This document shows, piece after piece, positions 1 through 7,682 of a stretch of DNA of 64,000 nt. The stretch spans positions 1 to 64,000 of the forward strand of contig JACKEV010000011.1 in assembly GCA_020632795.1 (NCBI GenBank), in the 5' to 3' direction. This DNA comes from Alphaproteobacteria bacterium. Lineage in GTDB: Bacteria > Myxococcota_A > UBA796 > CAJQPC01. Position 1 is the first letter of the stretch. The number at the start of each line of letters is the position of its first letter. A program made the position numbers and the translations under genes. The notes under the pieces were generated by a model. That model was not told the DNA's origin and did not search any database. It saw nothing but the letters and a program-made list of their open reading frames with translations.

Positions 1-1
1 C

Positions 2-415
2 GACCCCGAGACCGGCATCGGGGGCTTCCGCTACCCCAAGGACACGCTGCTCACCTGCTCCATCATCGGCGTCCACATGGACCCCGAGCTGTACCCCGAG
101 CCCGAGGCGTTCCGCCCCGAGCGCTTCTTCGAGGGCATCCCCGACGACCTGCCCATGGCCGAGCGCGGCCGGCGGGTCTGGGCCAAGGCCCGGGAGATGG
201 AGATGAACTACCAGATGCTGCCCTTCGGGGTGGGCCCCGGCCGCTGCATCGGGCGGCACCTGTTCATGGGCATCGCCTACTCGGTGCTCGACGGCCTCCT
301 GTCCCGGTTCGACGTCGAGCTGGTCAACCCCAGGCCCCTGGAGCCCGAGGGTGGCCTCTCGGTGGGACCGCCGCCGGGCGGGGTCGTCGTGCGGTTCCGG
401 CCGCGCGCGCGGTAG
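2..415 (+). CDS. Cytochrome P450, C-terminal part (5' end outside window)
   Basis: The reading frame is open from the left edge of the window and ends in TAG at 413-415. The visible 137 residues are the C-terminal part of a cytochrome P450: a PERF motif in the segment EAFRPERF, then the haem-binding loop FGVGPGRCIGR, in which the Cys is the axial haem thiolate ligand. P450s are haem monooxygenases of about 400-460 residues, so most of the protein lies upstream and cannot be judged here. The same stretch, with eight base differences over about 498 bp, occurs again at 17597-18094, where the gene is certainly 5'-truncated. Substrate cannot be inferred. Confidence 0.9.
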   Translation, partial: DPETGIGGFRYPKDTLLTCSIIGVHMDPELYPEPEAFRPERFFEGIPDDLPMAERGRRVWAKAREMEMNYQMLPFGVGPGRCIGRHLFMGIAYSVLDGLLSRFDVELVNPRPLEPEGGLSVGPPPGGVVVRFRPRAR

Positions 416-499
416 CAGGGTCGGCTTCCGTGATGCCGATGGCTTCGGCGTCGCGGAGGATCACTCCTCCTGGATGAAGTCCTGCGGGGTGCGGCCCGC
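2..499 (+). repeat. Long direct repeat, copy A (P450 3' end plus Uma2 tail)
   Basis: Positions 2-499 match 17597-18094 without gaps (offset 17595). I count eight substitutions, six of them inside the P450 reading frame. The match runs past the P450 stop and into the last codons of an Uma2-family gene on the opposite strand, then breaks abruptly at about 500. The left end of copy A lies outside the window. High identity in noncoding as well as coding bases indicates a recent segmental duplication rather than conserved paralogues. Confidence 0.95.
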
Positions 500-502
500 A
501 GG
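461..502 (-). pseudogene. Uma2-family endonuclease, 3' scrap
   Basis: On the minus strand these bases encode the last residues of the Uma2-family protein found intact at 18056-18649 (ending GRTPQDFIQEE, then the stop at 461-463). Upstream of about 502 the similarity stops and unrelated sequence follows, so only about 13 codons remain. It marks the right-hand breakpoint of the duplicated block. It is not expected to be expressed. Confidence 0.8.
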
Positions 503-576
503 ACTGTGCTGTAATGTGACATTCTCGCCATCATTTGAGACGGTTGAAACACCACACAATTCCATATGCGTCTCAC

Positions 577-2940
577 CTATGGACAGACCTCTTCGTTCCA
601 GGTCAGCTCGTTGTTGTCTTCGTTGCACTCGGCCTGGGTGCCGACTCCGGTGCCATCGTCATCCACGACGGCGACCAGCCCACCGTCTGTCAGCTCCGAC
701 AGCGGGACGGTGAAGATCAGAGGCGCGAGCCGAACTCCAGTGTCGAGCCGGGTGCCGAGCGGCAGGACGTCGAGCAGCGTGCGGTCGCTCCCTTCGGCCG
801 CGTAGAGCGCCACGTCCACGGTCGGCCCCACACGGACACCGCCGAGGTTCTCGACGACAACAGAGACCTCCAACATCTCGGCGTCGCAGTCCACGCAGAC
901 GTCGACCAGGGCGACGGTCAGATCAGGCGCCGCCGTGGACACCAGGCCGCCCGTACCCTGAGCCCGGAAGGTGTTGGGCGTGCCCCAGCAGTCGTCATCG
1001 ACGTCCGGGAGCCCGAGATTCTCGCCGATGCCCGAAGTGCAGTAGGCGTGTTGGTTCCAGGTCGTTTGTGCCGTCGCCCACTGATCGTTGACCTCCCCCA
1101 GGACATAGAGCCCCACCCAGCCGCCATCATACTCGCTGCTCCTGGAGTTGGTGGCCAGCACGATCTCGGCGTTGCCGTCGCTGTCCACGTCCGCGACGAT
1201 CGGGTACTCGTTCCGAGTCCCGGATTCGTGGCGAGGCTCCTGGAGGACGGCGCTCCCGCCGCCGTCGAGGACGTACAGGGTGTGTACGTCGGCGACGAGA
1301 AACTCGTAGGAGCCGTCTCCATCCAGATCGAAGGCTGAGCAGCCGAGATTCCCATCGGATTCGTCAATAGGAAAGGTCCACTCCACGCTCCCCAGGTGGT
1401 CAACCAGGGCGAAGACGTTCGCCCCGACGACGCCAATCTCGGGGGAACCATCTCCGTCAGCATCAGCCACACAGGGTGAGCCGTCGCCCGTGTCGTCGAA
1501 AGACACTTGCCAAAGCGTTTCACCACTGCTGTTGAAGGCGTACAGTTCGCCGACGTAGGACATCACCAACTCAGGGAGACCATCCCGGGTCAAGTCTACC
1601 ACCGCCGCACGACCGTCGATGTCAGCCTCCACACGCCACAACAGGTTTCCTTGGAGATCGTATGCGTTGCCGCCCACGATGACCTCCATGACATCATCGC
1701 CGTCCAAATCAGCCATGAAGGAGGTCCTTCTTGAGGCCCCGTCGAATTCCCAGTCCGTCTCGCCAGTGGTCCCGTCGAGCAGGAGGCTACCGAACAGAAC
1801 CTCGGGGAAACCGTCGCCGTCGGCATCTGCGATCGCGGGCTGGTTGGAATTGAGGGAAGCGGCATCCTCGCTCACCCACAACAGGCCCCCAGCGGGCGTC
1901 AACGCGACCAGTCGCCCCTCATCGGTGGTGCTCAGGATGTCCGGGGAGCCGTCGGCATTCACGTCCCCGACGGCGACACCACCGGCCCCGGTGAGGTTGT
2001 AGATGTCGCTCCCATCCGTCACCGACTCCAGGGACAGAACCTCCAGCGGAACGCCCAGTGAGTCCAGCGTAAGCACCCGAAGGACCCCCTCGTGCTGGTA
2101 TTCGCTGCCCTCGAAGGTCTGGTAGACGACGTAGGGGCTGTCCAGATGGTCGATGTGCCCGTCGCCGTTGTCGTCCACCAGAGGGCCGACGGCCGGTGTC
2201 GCCATGATGTTGACGCTGTTGGCCGCCGTTGAGTAGGTCAGGCCGTTCGAGGACCACTCGACGTCCCAGAGCCAAAGGCTGGGTTCGGAGAGGCTCGCGG
2301 TGCAGGCCGCATCGGCCGTCGCTTCGCCCGCCTCGGGTGGATCGAGGCAGATGTCCGGGTCGGGGTCGCCGTCGCAGTCGGAGTCGACGCCGTCCCACCA
2401 GACCTCCTGGGCAGCGGGGTTGGTGGCGTCGCTTTCGTCGTCACAGTCGAATCCCACGTCAACGGCGCCTGACGGGATCGTGCATCCCGTCTCCACGGTC
2501 TCGGCGTCGCCATACCCATCCCCGTCAGCGTCCGTGTACCACGTCAACGTGACACCTTCATCGACGAGACCGTCGCAGTCGTCGTCGATACCCTGGCAGG
2601 TCTCGGCGGTGTAGGGATGAACCGAGCCATCGCTGTCGTCGCAGTCCTCGGCGTTGCGTGCGGCGTGGGGCGGCAGCTCGCAGGCCACGATGGGCATGTC
2701 GGGGTCACCGAAGCCGTCCCCGTCGGCGTCCGCGTAGAAGGTGTCCTGGACATCCTCGTCCACCTGGCCGTCACAGTCCTGATCGACGCCGTCGCAGCGC
2801 TCCGGGGCCTCCGGGTACACCGTGGCGTCCGCGTCATCGCAGTCCTCGGTCTCGTAGTAGCCATCGCCATCAACGTCGATGGTGTCCTTGAAGGTGTAGT
2901 TGCAGCCAAGGGCAAGCAGGAGAATAGGAAAGAGTCGCAT
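577..2940 (-). CDS. Secreted lipoprotein with MopE-type Asp/Cys repeats and FG-GAP/VCBS repeats
   Basis: 787 residues. The N-terminus MRLFPILLLALGC is a lipoprotein signal with lipobox LALGC, so the mature protein should be membrane-anchored. Residues about 20-200 hold repeats of the form DxDGDGY...DCDD...E.CDG.D.DCDG..DE, the MopE-like putative metal-binding motif common in myxobacteria and likely to bind calcium. Residues about 230-620 hold FG-GAP/VCBS-like blade repeats (DADGDG.PE, DLDGDG.YE), consistent with a beta-propeller. The last 120 residues look like a CARDB-type beta-sandwich (AAPDLTVALVDVCVDC). It lies 96 bp downstream of the caspase-like gene on the same strand and may be its operon partner. 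Role: probable surface or adhesion protein; the ligand is unknown. Confidence 0.85.
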   Translation of the reverse strand: MRLFPILLLALGCNYTFKDTIDVDGDGYYETEDCDDADATVYPEAPERCDGVDQDCDGQVDEDVQDTFYADADGDGFGDPDMPIVACELPPHAARNAEDCDDSDGSVHPYTAETCQGIDDDCDGLVDEGVTLTWYTDADGDGYGDAETVETGCTIPSGAVDVGFDCDDESDATNPAAQEVWWDGVDSDCDGDPDPDICLDPPEAGEATADAACTASLSEPSLWLWDVEWSSNGLTYSTAANSVNIMATPAVGPLVDDNGDGHIDHLDSPYVVYQTFEGSEYQHEGVLRVLTLDSLGVPLEVLSLESVTDGSDIYNLTGAGGVAVGDVNADGSPDILSTTDEGRLVALTPAGGLLWVSEDAASLNSNQPAIADADGDGFPEVLFGSLLLDGTTGETDWEFDGASRRTSFMADLDGDDVMEVIVGGNAYDLQGNLLWRVEADIDGRAAVVDLTRDGLPELVMSYVGELYAFNSSGETLWQVSFDDTGDGSPCVADADGDGSPEIGVVGANVFALVDHLGSVEWTFPIDESDGNLGCSAFDLDGDGSYEFLVADVHTLYVLDGGGSAVLQEPRHESGTRNEYPIVADVDSDGNAEIVLATNSRSSEYDGGWVGLYVLGEVNDQWATAQTTWNQHAYCTSGIGENLGLPDVDDDCWGTPNTFRAQGTGGLVSTAAPDLTVALVDVCVDCDAEMLEVSVVVENLGGVRVGPTVDVALYAAEGSDRTLLDVLPLGTRLDTGVRLAPLIFTVPLSELTDGGLVAVVDDDGTGVGTQAECNEDNNELTWNEEVCP

Positions 2941-3036
2941 GTCGGGTCCTCATCGTCAGGCAGAGTCCGCCCCCGAGGGCCTTGACCCCCATCGGCCCTG
3001 GTCCCCCAGGAGCGGCGCGTTCGGTTCAGGAAGAAG

Positions 3037-4614
3037 TCAGAAGGTGAAGAGAATCGAGGGTCGCAGCTCCAACCCCCAACGGAGCGCGTCGTCAATCCGC
3101 GGTGCGACACCCCACACACCGCCCTGCATCACGAGCGACACACGGTCCAGCGGCAGCTCAAGGTGAAGCCCGGCGGAGCACAGGGAGTTGAGCTTGGGAT
3201 CCGTGTCCTCGGGGATCATCAGCGTGAACCCCGCGCCCAGCGTCGGCCCGACCTGGACCCGATGCCCCCACACATAGGACACAGAACCACGAAACGTCGT
3301 GGCCCACAGCGGACCCATCGCCGGCAGGTCTGCGCCGGAGCCCGTCGCCGTCGCCCCCAGCACCCACCGTCCCCGCTTGGGGTCCGCTGGCCACCAGGCC
3401 GCGCTCAGGCTCGGGGACCAGGGGTGGAGGACCGTGCCCATCTCCACCGGGAAGGTGTCTCCGGTCCACATCACCCCGCCCCCAAGCTGCCGCCGCGCCG
3501 CCCGCCCCTCCACGTACGGATCCACCACCACCCGATCCCCGGACCGCACCCGCACCCGCCCCTGGAAGACCAGCTCCTCGCCGCGGGCGACCTCGATCAC
3601 CGGCCAGCCGGGCTCGACCGTGCCGTCCGGCGCGACCGCACCCCGCAGCGTCATCGGGGCCACACCCTCCAGCCGGCTGAGCGAGAGCACCACGGCGCGC
3701 TCCTTGGCCTCGGCCGAGGCCGGGTCGCCAGAGAGCACGACCTCGACCGGCCCGACCAGCGTGGAACTCATCCAAGGCACCTGGAGCCCCCCGGAGGACG
3801 TGATGGTGTGCTCCTGAGCGTAGGCGAAGGCCTCCAGGACGTCGACCAGACCGTCGCCGTCGAGGTCTGCCCGAAGCGCCCCGTCCACCCGGCGCAGCGC
3901 GTCCAGCAGGTGGTAGGTGAACACGCCGTGCCCCAGGGCCTCATCCTCGCGGGCCGGCTGGCTGACGTCGGCAGCGAAAAGTCGTGCTTCAAAGCGCCGG
4001 ACCTCCAGCACATGGGTCGGCGGGGTGCCCGCGCCCTTGGTGCCCTCCATCGCCTTGCGGGTCTCCTCGCTGAGCCGGGAGCGGCCCGTGCCGGAGTAGC
4101 AGGTGTCCAGCACCACGACCCGTCGGTGCGTGCTCAGCAGATCCAGCTCGGTGAGCAGCTCGGGCACCGAGATCGCGGTGTTCTCCACGTCCGCCAGCCG
4201 GGCGTCGCTGGGCATCAGGTACAGATCGGCGCGGCCGTCCCGGTCCACCTTGGTCCCGTGACCGGAGAAGTAGATCAGGAAGACGTCGTCGCGCTGCAGC
4301 TCGCGCGTAACCTGGTCATAGGCCGCCCAGATGGCCTCCCGGCTGACCCGACCCGTGAGGGGGACGATCTGGTCGAAATGCCCCTCGTCCCAGGTGCCCA
4401 GTACCTCGTTCATGGCCTGGGCGTCGTCGTCCGCGAAGCGCAGGTCGGGCAGGGTCTCGTCGTCGTAGCGGTTGATGCCGATGACCAGGGCAACCCGACG
4501 CGGGGCGACCGCGTCGGCGTGCTGGGACAGGCCCTCGCTGGGCTGGGTGAAGCCGCCGGCCTCGCCCGCCAGGGCAATCATGCTGCACAGAATCATGGCG
4601 AGGAAGAGCATCAT
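3037..4614 (-). CDS. Secreted caspase-like (peptidase C14) protein
   Basis: 525 residues. An N-terminal signal peptide (residues 1-16) is followed by a caspase p20-like domain: ALVIGINRY at 42-50, catalytic His119 in FSGHG and catalytic Cys172 in DTCYSG. Metacaspase/paracaspase-type enzymes cleave proteins after basic or other specific residues. A segment near 265 (DLDGDGLVDVLEAF) resembles a calcium-binding EF-like loop. The C-terminal about 120 residues look like beta strands of an outer-membrane or secreted domain, ending LRPSILFTF, which is typical of barrel termini. The start ATG overlaps the stop of the upstream membrane-protein gene (ATGA), so the two are translationally coupled and lie in the sigma-factor operon. 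Substrate unknown. Confidence 0.85.
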   Translation of the reverse strand: MMLFLAMILCSMIALAGEAGGFTQPSEGLSQHADAVAPRRVALVIGINRYDDETLPDLRFADDDAQAMNEVLGTWDEGHFDQIVPLTGRVSREAIWAAYDQVTRELQRDDVFLIYFSGHGTKVDRDGRADLYLMPSDARLADVENTAISVPELLTELDLLSTHRRVVVLDTCYSGTGRSRLSEETRKAMEGTKGAGTPPTHVLEVRRFEARLFAADVSQPAREDEALGHGVFTYHLLDALRRVDGALRADLDGDGLVDVLEAFAYAQEHTITSSGGLQVPWMSSTLVGPVEVVLSGDPASAEAKERAVVLSLSRLEGVAPMTLRGAVAPDGTVEPGWPVIEVARGEELVFQGRVRVRSGDRVVVDPYVEGRAARRQLGGGVMWTGDTFPVEMGTVLHPWSPSLSAAWWPADPKRGRWVLGATATGSGADLPAMGPLWATTFRGSVSYVWGHRVQVGPTLGAGFTLMIPEDTDPKLNSLCSAGLHLELPLDRVSLVMQGGVWGVAPRIDDALRWGLELRPSILFTF

Positions 4615-5174
4615 CGCACCTCGATCCCACGCACCACGCAGCCCGCTCCGGGGCAGGACACCGCTCCCTCGGCGCGTGCCGTGATTGTGTAGTGGCCAGG
4701 GGTTGCGAACACGTAGGCCACGTCCTCTCCTGCGGCCGTGCCGAGGGGCGCCAGCTCAGCCGCGACGGGGACGGGGCCGAGCTGCTGCTCACCCATGGGG
4801 CCGCTCACGGTCAGGGTGAGCGCGTCAGCACCGGTGACGCTGACCCAGAAGACGACCTCCGCACCAACGTCCAGGGTGGACGCCTCGGGCACGCGGGTGG
4901 TCTGGCCGTCGACCCGGGCGGTCAGCCGGAGGTCCACCTCGGGAGCGTCGGGGGCGTCTCCTGGGCCCTTGAGGGTCACCGGGTCGACGTCGCCCTGGTT
5001 GAGGGTCCAGAGACCGACCACGGACAGCAGGAGCGCTGCAGCCAGGGCGAGCGTTGCAGGGACGGCCCACCGGCGCGGGGTCACCGTGCGCAGCGCGGGC
5101 GGCGCGGGCGCCGGGCCCTGGGGGCGGAGCGCGTGGAGGTCTCGGAGGAGCAGGTCCTCTTCGTCCCGGGTCAT
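4611..5174 (-). CDS. One-pass membrane protein, putative partner of the adjacent sigma factor
   Basis: 187 residues. The start chosen (ATG at 5172-5174) overlaps the sigma-factor stop in an ATGA arrangement; the longer frame upstream is only the antisense-rich continuation. A short N-terminal cytoplasmic segment (MTRDEEDLLLRDLHAL) precedes one transmembrane helix (about residues 33-53, VPATLALAAALLLSVVGLW), followed by an extracytoplasmic beta-rich domain with CPGAGC near the C-terminus. The position directly after a sigma gene and the topology suit an anti-sigma factor or a sensor of envelope state, but there is no ZAS zinc motif, so this is inference from context. The gene overlaps the next one by 4 bp. 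Confidence 0.7.
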   Translation of the reverse strand: MTRDEEDLLLRDLHALRPQGPAPAPPALRTVTPRRWAVPATLALAAALLLSVVGLWTLNQGDVDPVTLKGPGDAPDAPEVDLRLTARVDGQTTRVPEASTLDVGAEVVFWVSVTGADALTLTVSGPMGEQQLGPVPVAAELAPLGTAAGEDVAYVFATPGHYTITARAEGAVSCPGAGCVVRGIEVR

Positions 5175-5959
5175 GGGGCGGCTCCATCGGTGAGTGTGGA
5201 AGCGATGACGGTCCAGGTGCGCCGGACCTCGTCGGCCGTGCAGCCGAGCGCCTCGGCGATGTCCGGGTCGGACCAGCGCTCGGTCTTGAGCGCGACGAGG
5301 TGTCGGTGCGCGGGCGACAGGCGCTGGAGCAGCTCCACGAGCTGCTGCTGCCGGGCCTCCAACCTCGTACGGTCGGCGGGGCCCTGGCCCTCGAGCGCGG
5401 CGGACAGCCGGGCCTTGAGGCGATGCCAGCGGACCCGAACCGCGCCGGGCTTGCAGCCGAGCCGCTGCGCGATCTCTGCGGCGTTGGCTCCCTCGGCCTT
5501 CATGCAGATCAGGGTCTGGTCCTGGGGCTGGAAGGCGGCGAGGAGGGGGTCCAAGGCCTGGCGTCGATGAAGCGTCCAGGCCAGCAGGAGCAGCTCGGCG
5601 TCCTCGGGGTCGGAGGCTGGGGGCTCCAGGGTGAAGACATCGACGTGCGGGGCGCGGCGCAGGAACCGCAGCATCCCCCACTTGCGCTGACGACGGGCCT
5701 CGTTGCAGGCGATCCGCGCTGCCCAGGCGCCGAAGCGACCCTCGCCGCCTCGGTAGGTCGACGCGCTCTGGCCGACGCGGCGCCAGGTGTCGTTGAGGGC
5801 CTCGGCGCCGTCCTGCTCGTTCAGGGTGATCTTGAGGATCATGGCGTAGAGCTGGTCGTTCCATCGGCGCGTGAGCACCAGCCAGGCGGCCTCGTCGCCG
5901 TCGGCGACACGGGGAAGCAGGACCTCGTCGGGGAGGTGTTCGGGCAGCACACGGTTCAT
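5171..5959 (-). CDS. ECF-type RNA polymerase sigma factor with an extra C-terminal helix-turn-helix
   Basis: 262 residues. Sigma region 2 spans about residues 14-90 (LPRVADGDEAAWLVLTRRW, then GRFGAWAARIACNEARRQ). A region 4-like HTH lies at about 150-180 (MKAEGANAAEIAQRLGCKPGAVRVRW). After it a second HTH-like segment occurs at about 222-250 (RWSDPDIAEALGCTADEVRR), so the protein is longer than an ordinary ECF factor of about 190 residues. It directs RNA polymerase to its own promoters, probably including this operon. It is the first gene of a tightly coupled set (sigma, membrane protein, caspase-like protein, MopE lipoprotein). A promoter is expected in 5960-6100 but no clear element was recognised. 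Confidence 0.85.
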   Translation of the reverse strand: MNRVLPEHLPDEVLLPRVADGDEAAWLVLTRRWNDQLYAMILKITLNEQDGAEALNDTWRRVGQSASTYRGGEGRFGAWAARIACNEARRQRKWGMLRFLRRAPHVDVFTLEPPASDPEDAELLLLAWTLHRRQALDPLLAAFQPQDQTLICMKAEGANAAEIAQRLGCKPGAVRVRWHRLKARLSAALEGQGPADRTRLEARQQQLVELLQRLSPAHRHLVALKTERWSDPDIAEALGCTADEVRRTWTVIASTLTDGAAP

Positions 5960-6215
5960 CTACCCCCCATGACCCACCCCCGGTTGGAGGCGTTACAGGT
6001 GTCGTCGTTCGGACGCGCCGAGGGGTCGGCGGGTCGGGCCCCGGGGCCGTCTTGGGGACGGGTGGTGGAAGGGTAGCACGGATCGCGTCGCCCCCACGAG
6101 AGAGGCCCCGGCCGTGCCGGGTGGACAGCTTCTGGCCGAGCGCGGTAGCCTGCGCCGCGCGGGGGGACACGCCCTGCCTGGTGACCCCGTCCGTCCCTCG
6201 CGCAGGAGCCTGAGC

Positions 6216-6608
6216 ATGCCTCCCAAGAGCTGCACCCAGAACAAGCACAGCGGCTGCAAGCCCGATGCGGACGGCGGATCTGCATCCGCGACGGCCCCCT
6301 CGGACGCGGAACTGACGGACGTCGAGAAGATCGAGCTGTGGAACGACGTCGCGACGCAGAGCGCGAAGAAGGACTCCTTCCTCGACACGATCGGCGTGGA
6401 GGACGCCCCCGGCAAGGAGTTCTGTGACGACTGGAAGAAGTCCCAGCCGCCCACCATCAAGCCGCAGAATCCGTGGAACGGCGACGGACCGTGCAGCGAC
6501 CCTTTCTTCAAGAAGCGGATCCCCATCGGCAAGTCGCCGTTCGGCGTCACGGGGGGCGGAGGGGTCGGCAAGCCGAACGTCGGGATCGACTTCAAGATCA
6601 AGTTCTGA
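6216..6608 (+). CDS. Hypothetical protein, 130 aa
   Basis: The start ATG at 6216 is preceded by a good ribosome-binding site (CAGGAG at 6202-6207). The product is hydrophilic and has four Cys residues (MPPKSCTQNKHSGC, a Cys near the middle and one in GDGPCSDP). It ends in a Gly-rich stretch (GVTGGGGVGKPNVG) and basic residues. No signal peptide, membrane segment or recognised domain is visible. It stands alone on the plus strand between two minus-strand operons. The frame avoids stops and has a proper start signal, so it is probably a real gene of unknown function. Confidence 0.6.
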   Translation: MPPKSCTQNKHSGCKPDADGGSASATAPSDAELTDVEKIELWNDVATQSAKKDSFLDTIGVEDAPGKEFCDDWKKSQPPTIKPQNPWNGDGPCSDPFFKKRIPIGKSPFGVTGGGGVGKPNVGIDFKIKF

Positions 6609-6731
6609 GGGCGCACAGTCGAGGCCCGGGGGCGTCTGGCTGCACGGCTCATCCAGGGAGCCCCGCTGCGAGCCTGGCCGTCCTCACGGCGGCCGGCGAT
6701 GGGGTGGGCTCGGTGAGGATGGCGTCGTCAC

Positions 6732-7682
6732 TCAGAGGGCAGAGGGCGAGGACCTAGCGACCCGAAACCCCAGGATGACGAGGCGCCCGGACGGCTGCCC
6801 CCAGTAGCGGCGGGTGACCCGCGCGGCGGCCGGGATGCTCCCCCATGAGCCACCCCGAATTACCTGAAGAGAGCCCGTGGAAGGTCCCTCCGGATCGAGC
6901 TGAAGGTCGCGGATGTCCGATGTGTATCGGTCCCACGTCCACTCCCATGCGTTGCCGGTGAGATCGTGCAGCGTCCAGGGGTTGGCCGCATAGGAGCCGA
7001 CGGCCGCCAGCCGCACGGCACCGTCGCCGCAGGGAGCGACGGTCCAGTCTTCGTAGACCTCCTGAGCGTCCAGGTCGGCGATGTTCCCGATCGCACAGAG
7101 GTCGGCCTCATCGTCCATGCCGGCCCACCGGTCCATGCCGCCGGCCCGGGCGGCGTACTCCCACTCCGCCTCGGTGGGCAGGCGGTAGCCGTCGGCCTCG
7201 CGCGTCCAGCGCACCGCGTCACCCTCCACCACATAGGCCGGCGTCAGGCCCTCCAGCTCGGAGAGACGGTTGCAGTAGGCCACGGCGTCGAACCAGGACA
7301 CACAGACCACCGGCAGATCGTCTCCCAGACCCGCCCGCTCGCAGTCTTCATCGCCCCGCATCGGATCCACCCCCATCACCGCCCGATACTGCACCTGGGT
7401 CACCTCGGTCCGGGCGATCAGGTAGGGGCGGGTCAGCAGAACGGGGTGCTGAGCCTCATCGTCCTGAGAATAGGGATCGGTCTCCGGCGTGCTGCCCATC
7501 AGGAAGGGCTCGGTGGGCAGGGGGATCTGGACCATGACCGGCCGGAGCGGCTGGGGGGCTTCAGGCTGCACGACAGGGATCGGCTCAGGGACGTCCCGGG
7601 TCACGCGGCTCCACCACACCGGGAGGGCCACGGCCGCCGTGAGCAGAGCCAGGCCCAGGGCGCGGGAGGTCCAGGGCCTCAC
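6732..7682 (-). CDS. DGR target protein 1: FGE/C-type-lectin-fold protein carrying variable repeat VR1
   Basis: 316 residues. An N-terminal hydrophobic helix (about 8-25) acts as a signal peptide or anchor. The rest is a formylglycine-generating-enzyme/sulfatase-modifying-factor domain: FLMGSTPE, EVTQVQYRAVMG, VCVSWFDAVAYCNRLS, YRLPTEAEWEYAARAG, GNAWEW and RGGSW. The catalytic Cys pair of true FGE enzymes in the C-terminal core is absent, so it is probably a binding scaffold, as in other DGR-diversified proteins of this fold. Residues about 269-309 are VR1, a mutated copy of the template repeat. The start is GTG at 7680-7682, overlapping the stop of the reverse-transcriptase frame (GTGA). A purine-rich ribosome-binding site (GAAGAAGGGG) precedes it. 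Confidence 0.88.
   Translation of the reverse strand: MRPWTSRALGLALLTAAVALPVWWSRVTRDVPEPIPVVQPEAPQPLRPVMVQIPLPTEPFLMGSTPETDPYSQDDEAQHPVLLTRPYLIARTEVTQVQYRAVMGVDPMRGDEDCERAGLGDDLPVVCVSWFDAVAYCNRLSELEGLTPAYVVEGDAVRWTREADGYRLPTEAEWEYAARAGGMDRWAGMDDEADLCAIGNIADLDAQEVYEDWTVAPCGDGAVRLAAVGSYAANPWTLHDLTGNAWEWTWDRYTSDIRDLQLDPEGPSTGSLQVIRGGSWGSIPAAARVTRRYWGQPSGRLVILGFRVARSSPSAL
6754..6877 (-). repeat. DGR variable repeat VR1
   Basis: This segment aligns without gaps to the template repeat at 7883-8006 (offset 1129). Over the first 100 bp I count about 14 differences at template adenines (coding sense) and about 6 at other bases. Similarity is lost towards the 5' end of the repeat in coding sense. The excess at adenines fits mutagenic retrohoming, while the other changes suggest an older or no longer updated target. 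The coding-strand 3' end after LGFRV matches the sequence following VR2 (AGGTCCT, then GCCCTCTGCCCT). Confidence 0.8.

Noticed and set aside
4611..6248. 545-codon frame covering the membrane protein and sigma region
   Set aside because: The part upstream of 5174 is antisense-like, Arg/Pro-rich read-through overlapping the true sigma gene in another frame.
6732..7682. Assignment as a catalytic formylglycine-generating enzyme
   Set aside because: The C-terminal catalytic Cys pair is absent and this region is the DGR variable repeat, so a binding role is more likely.
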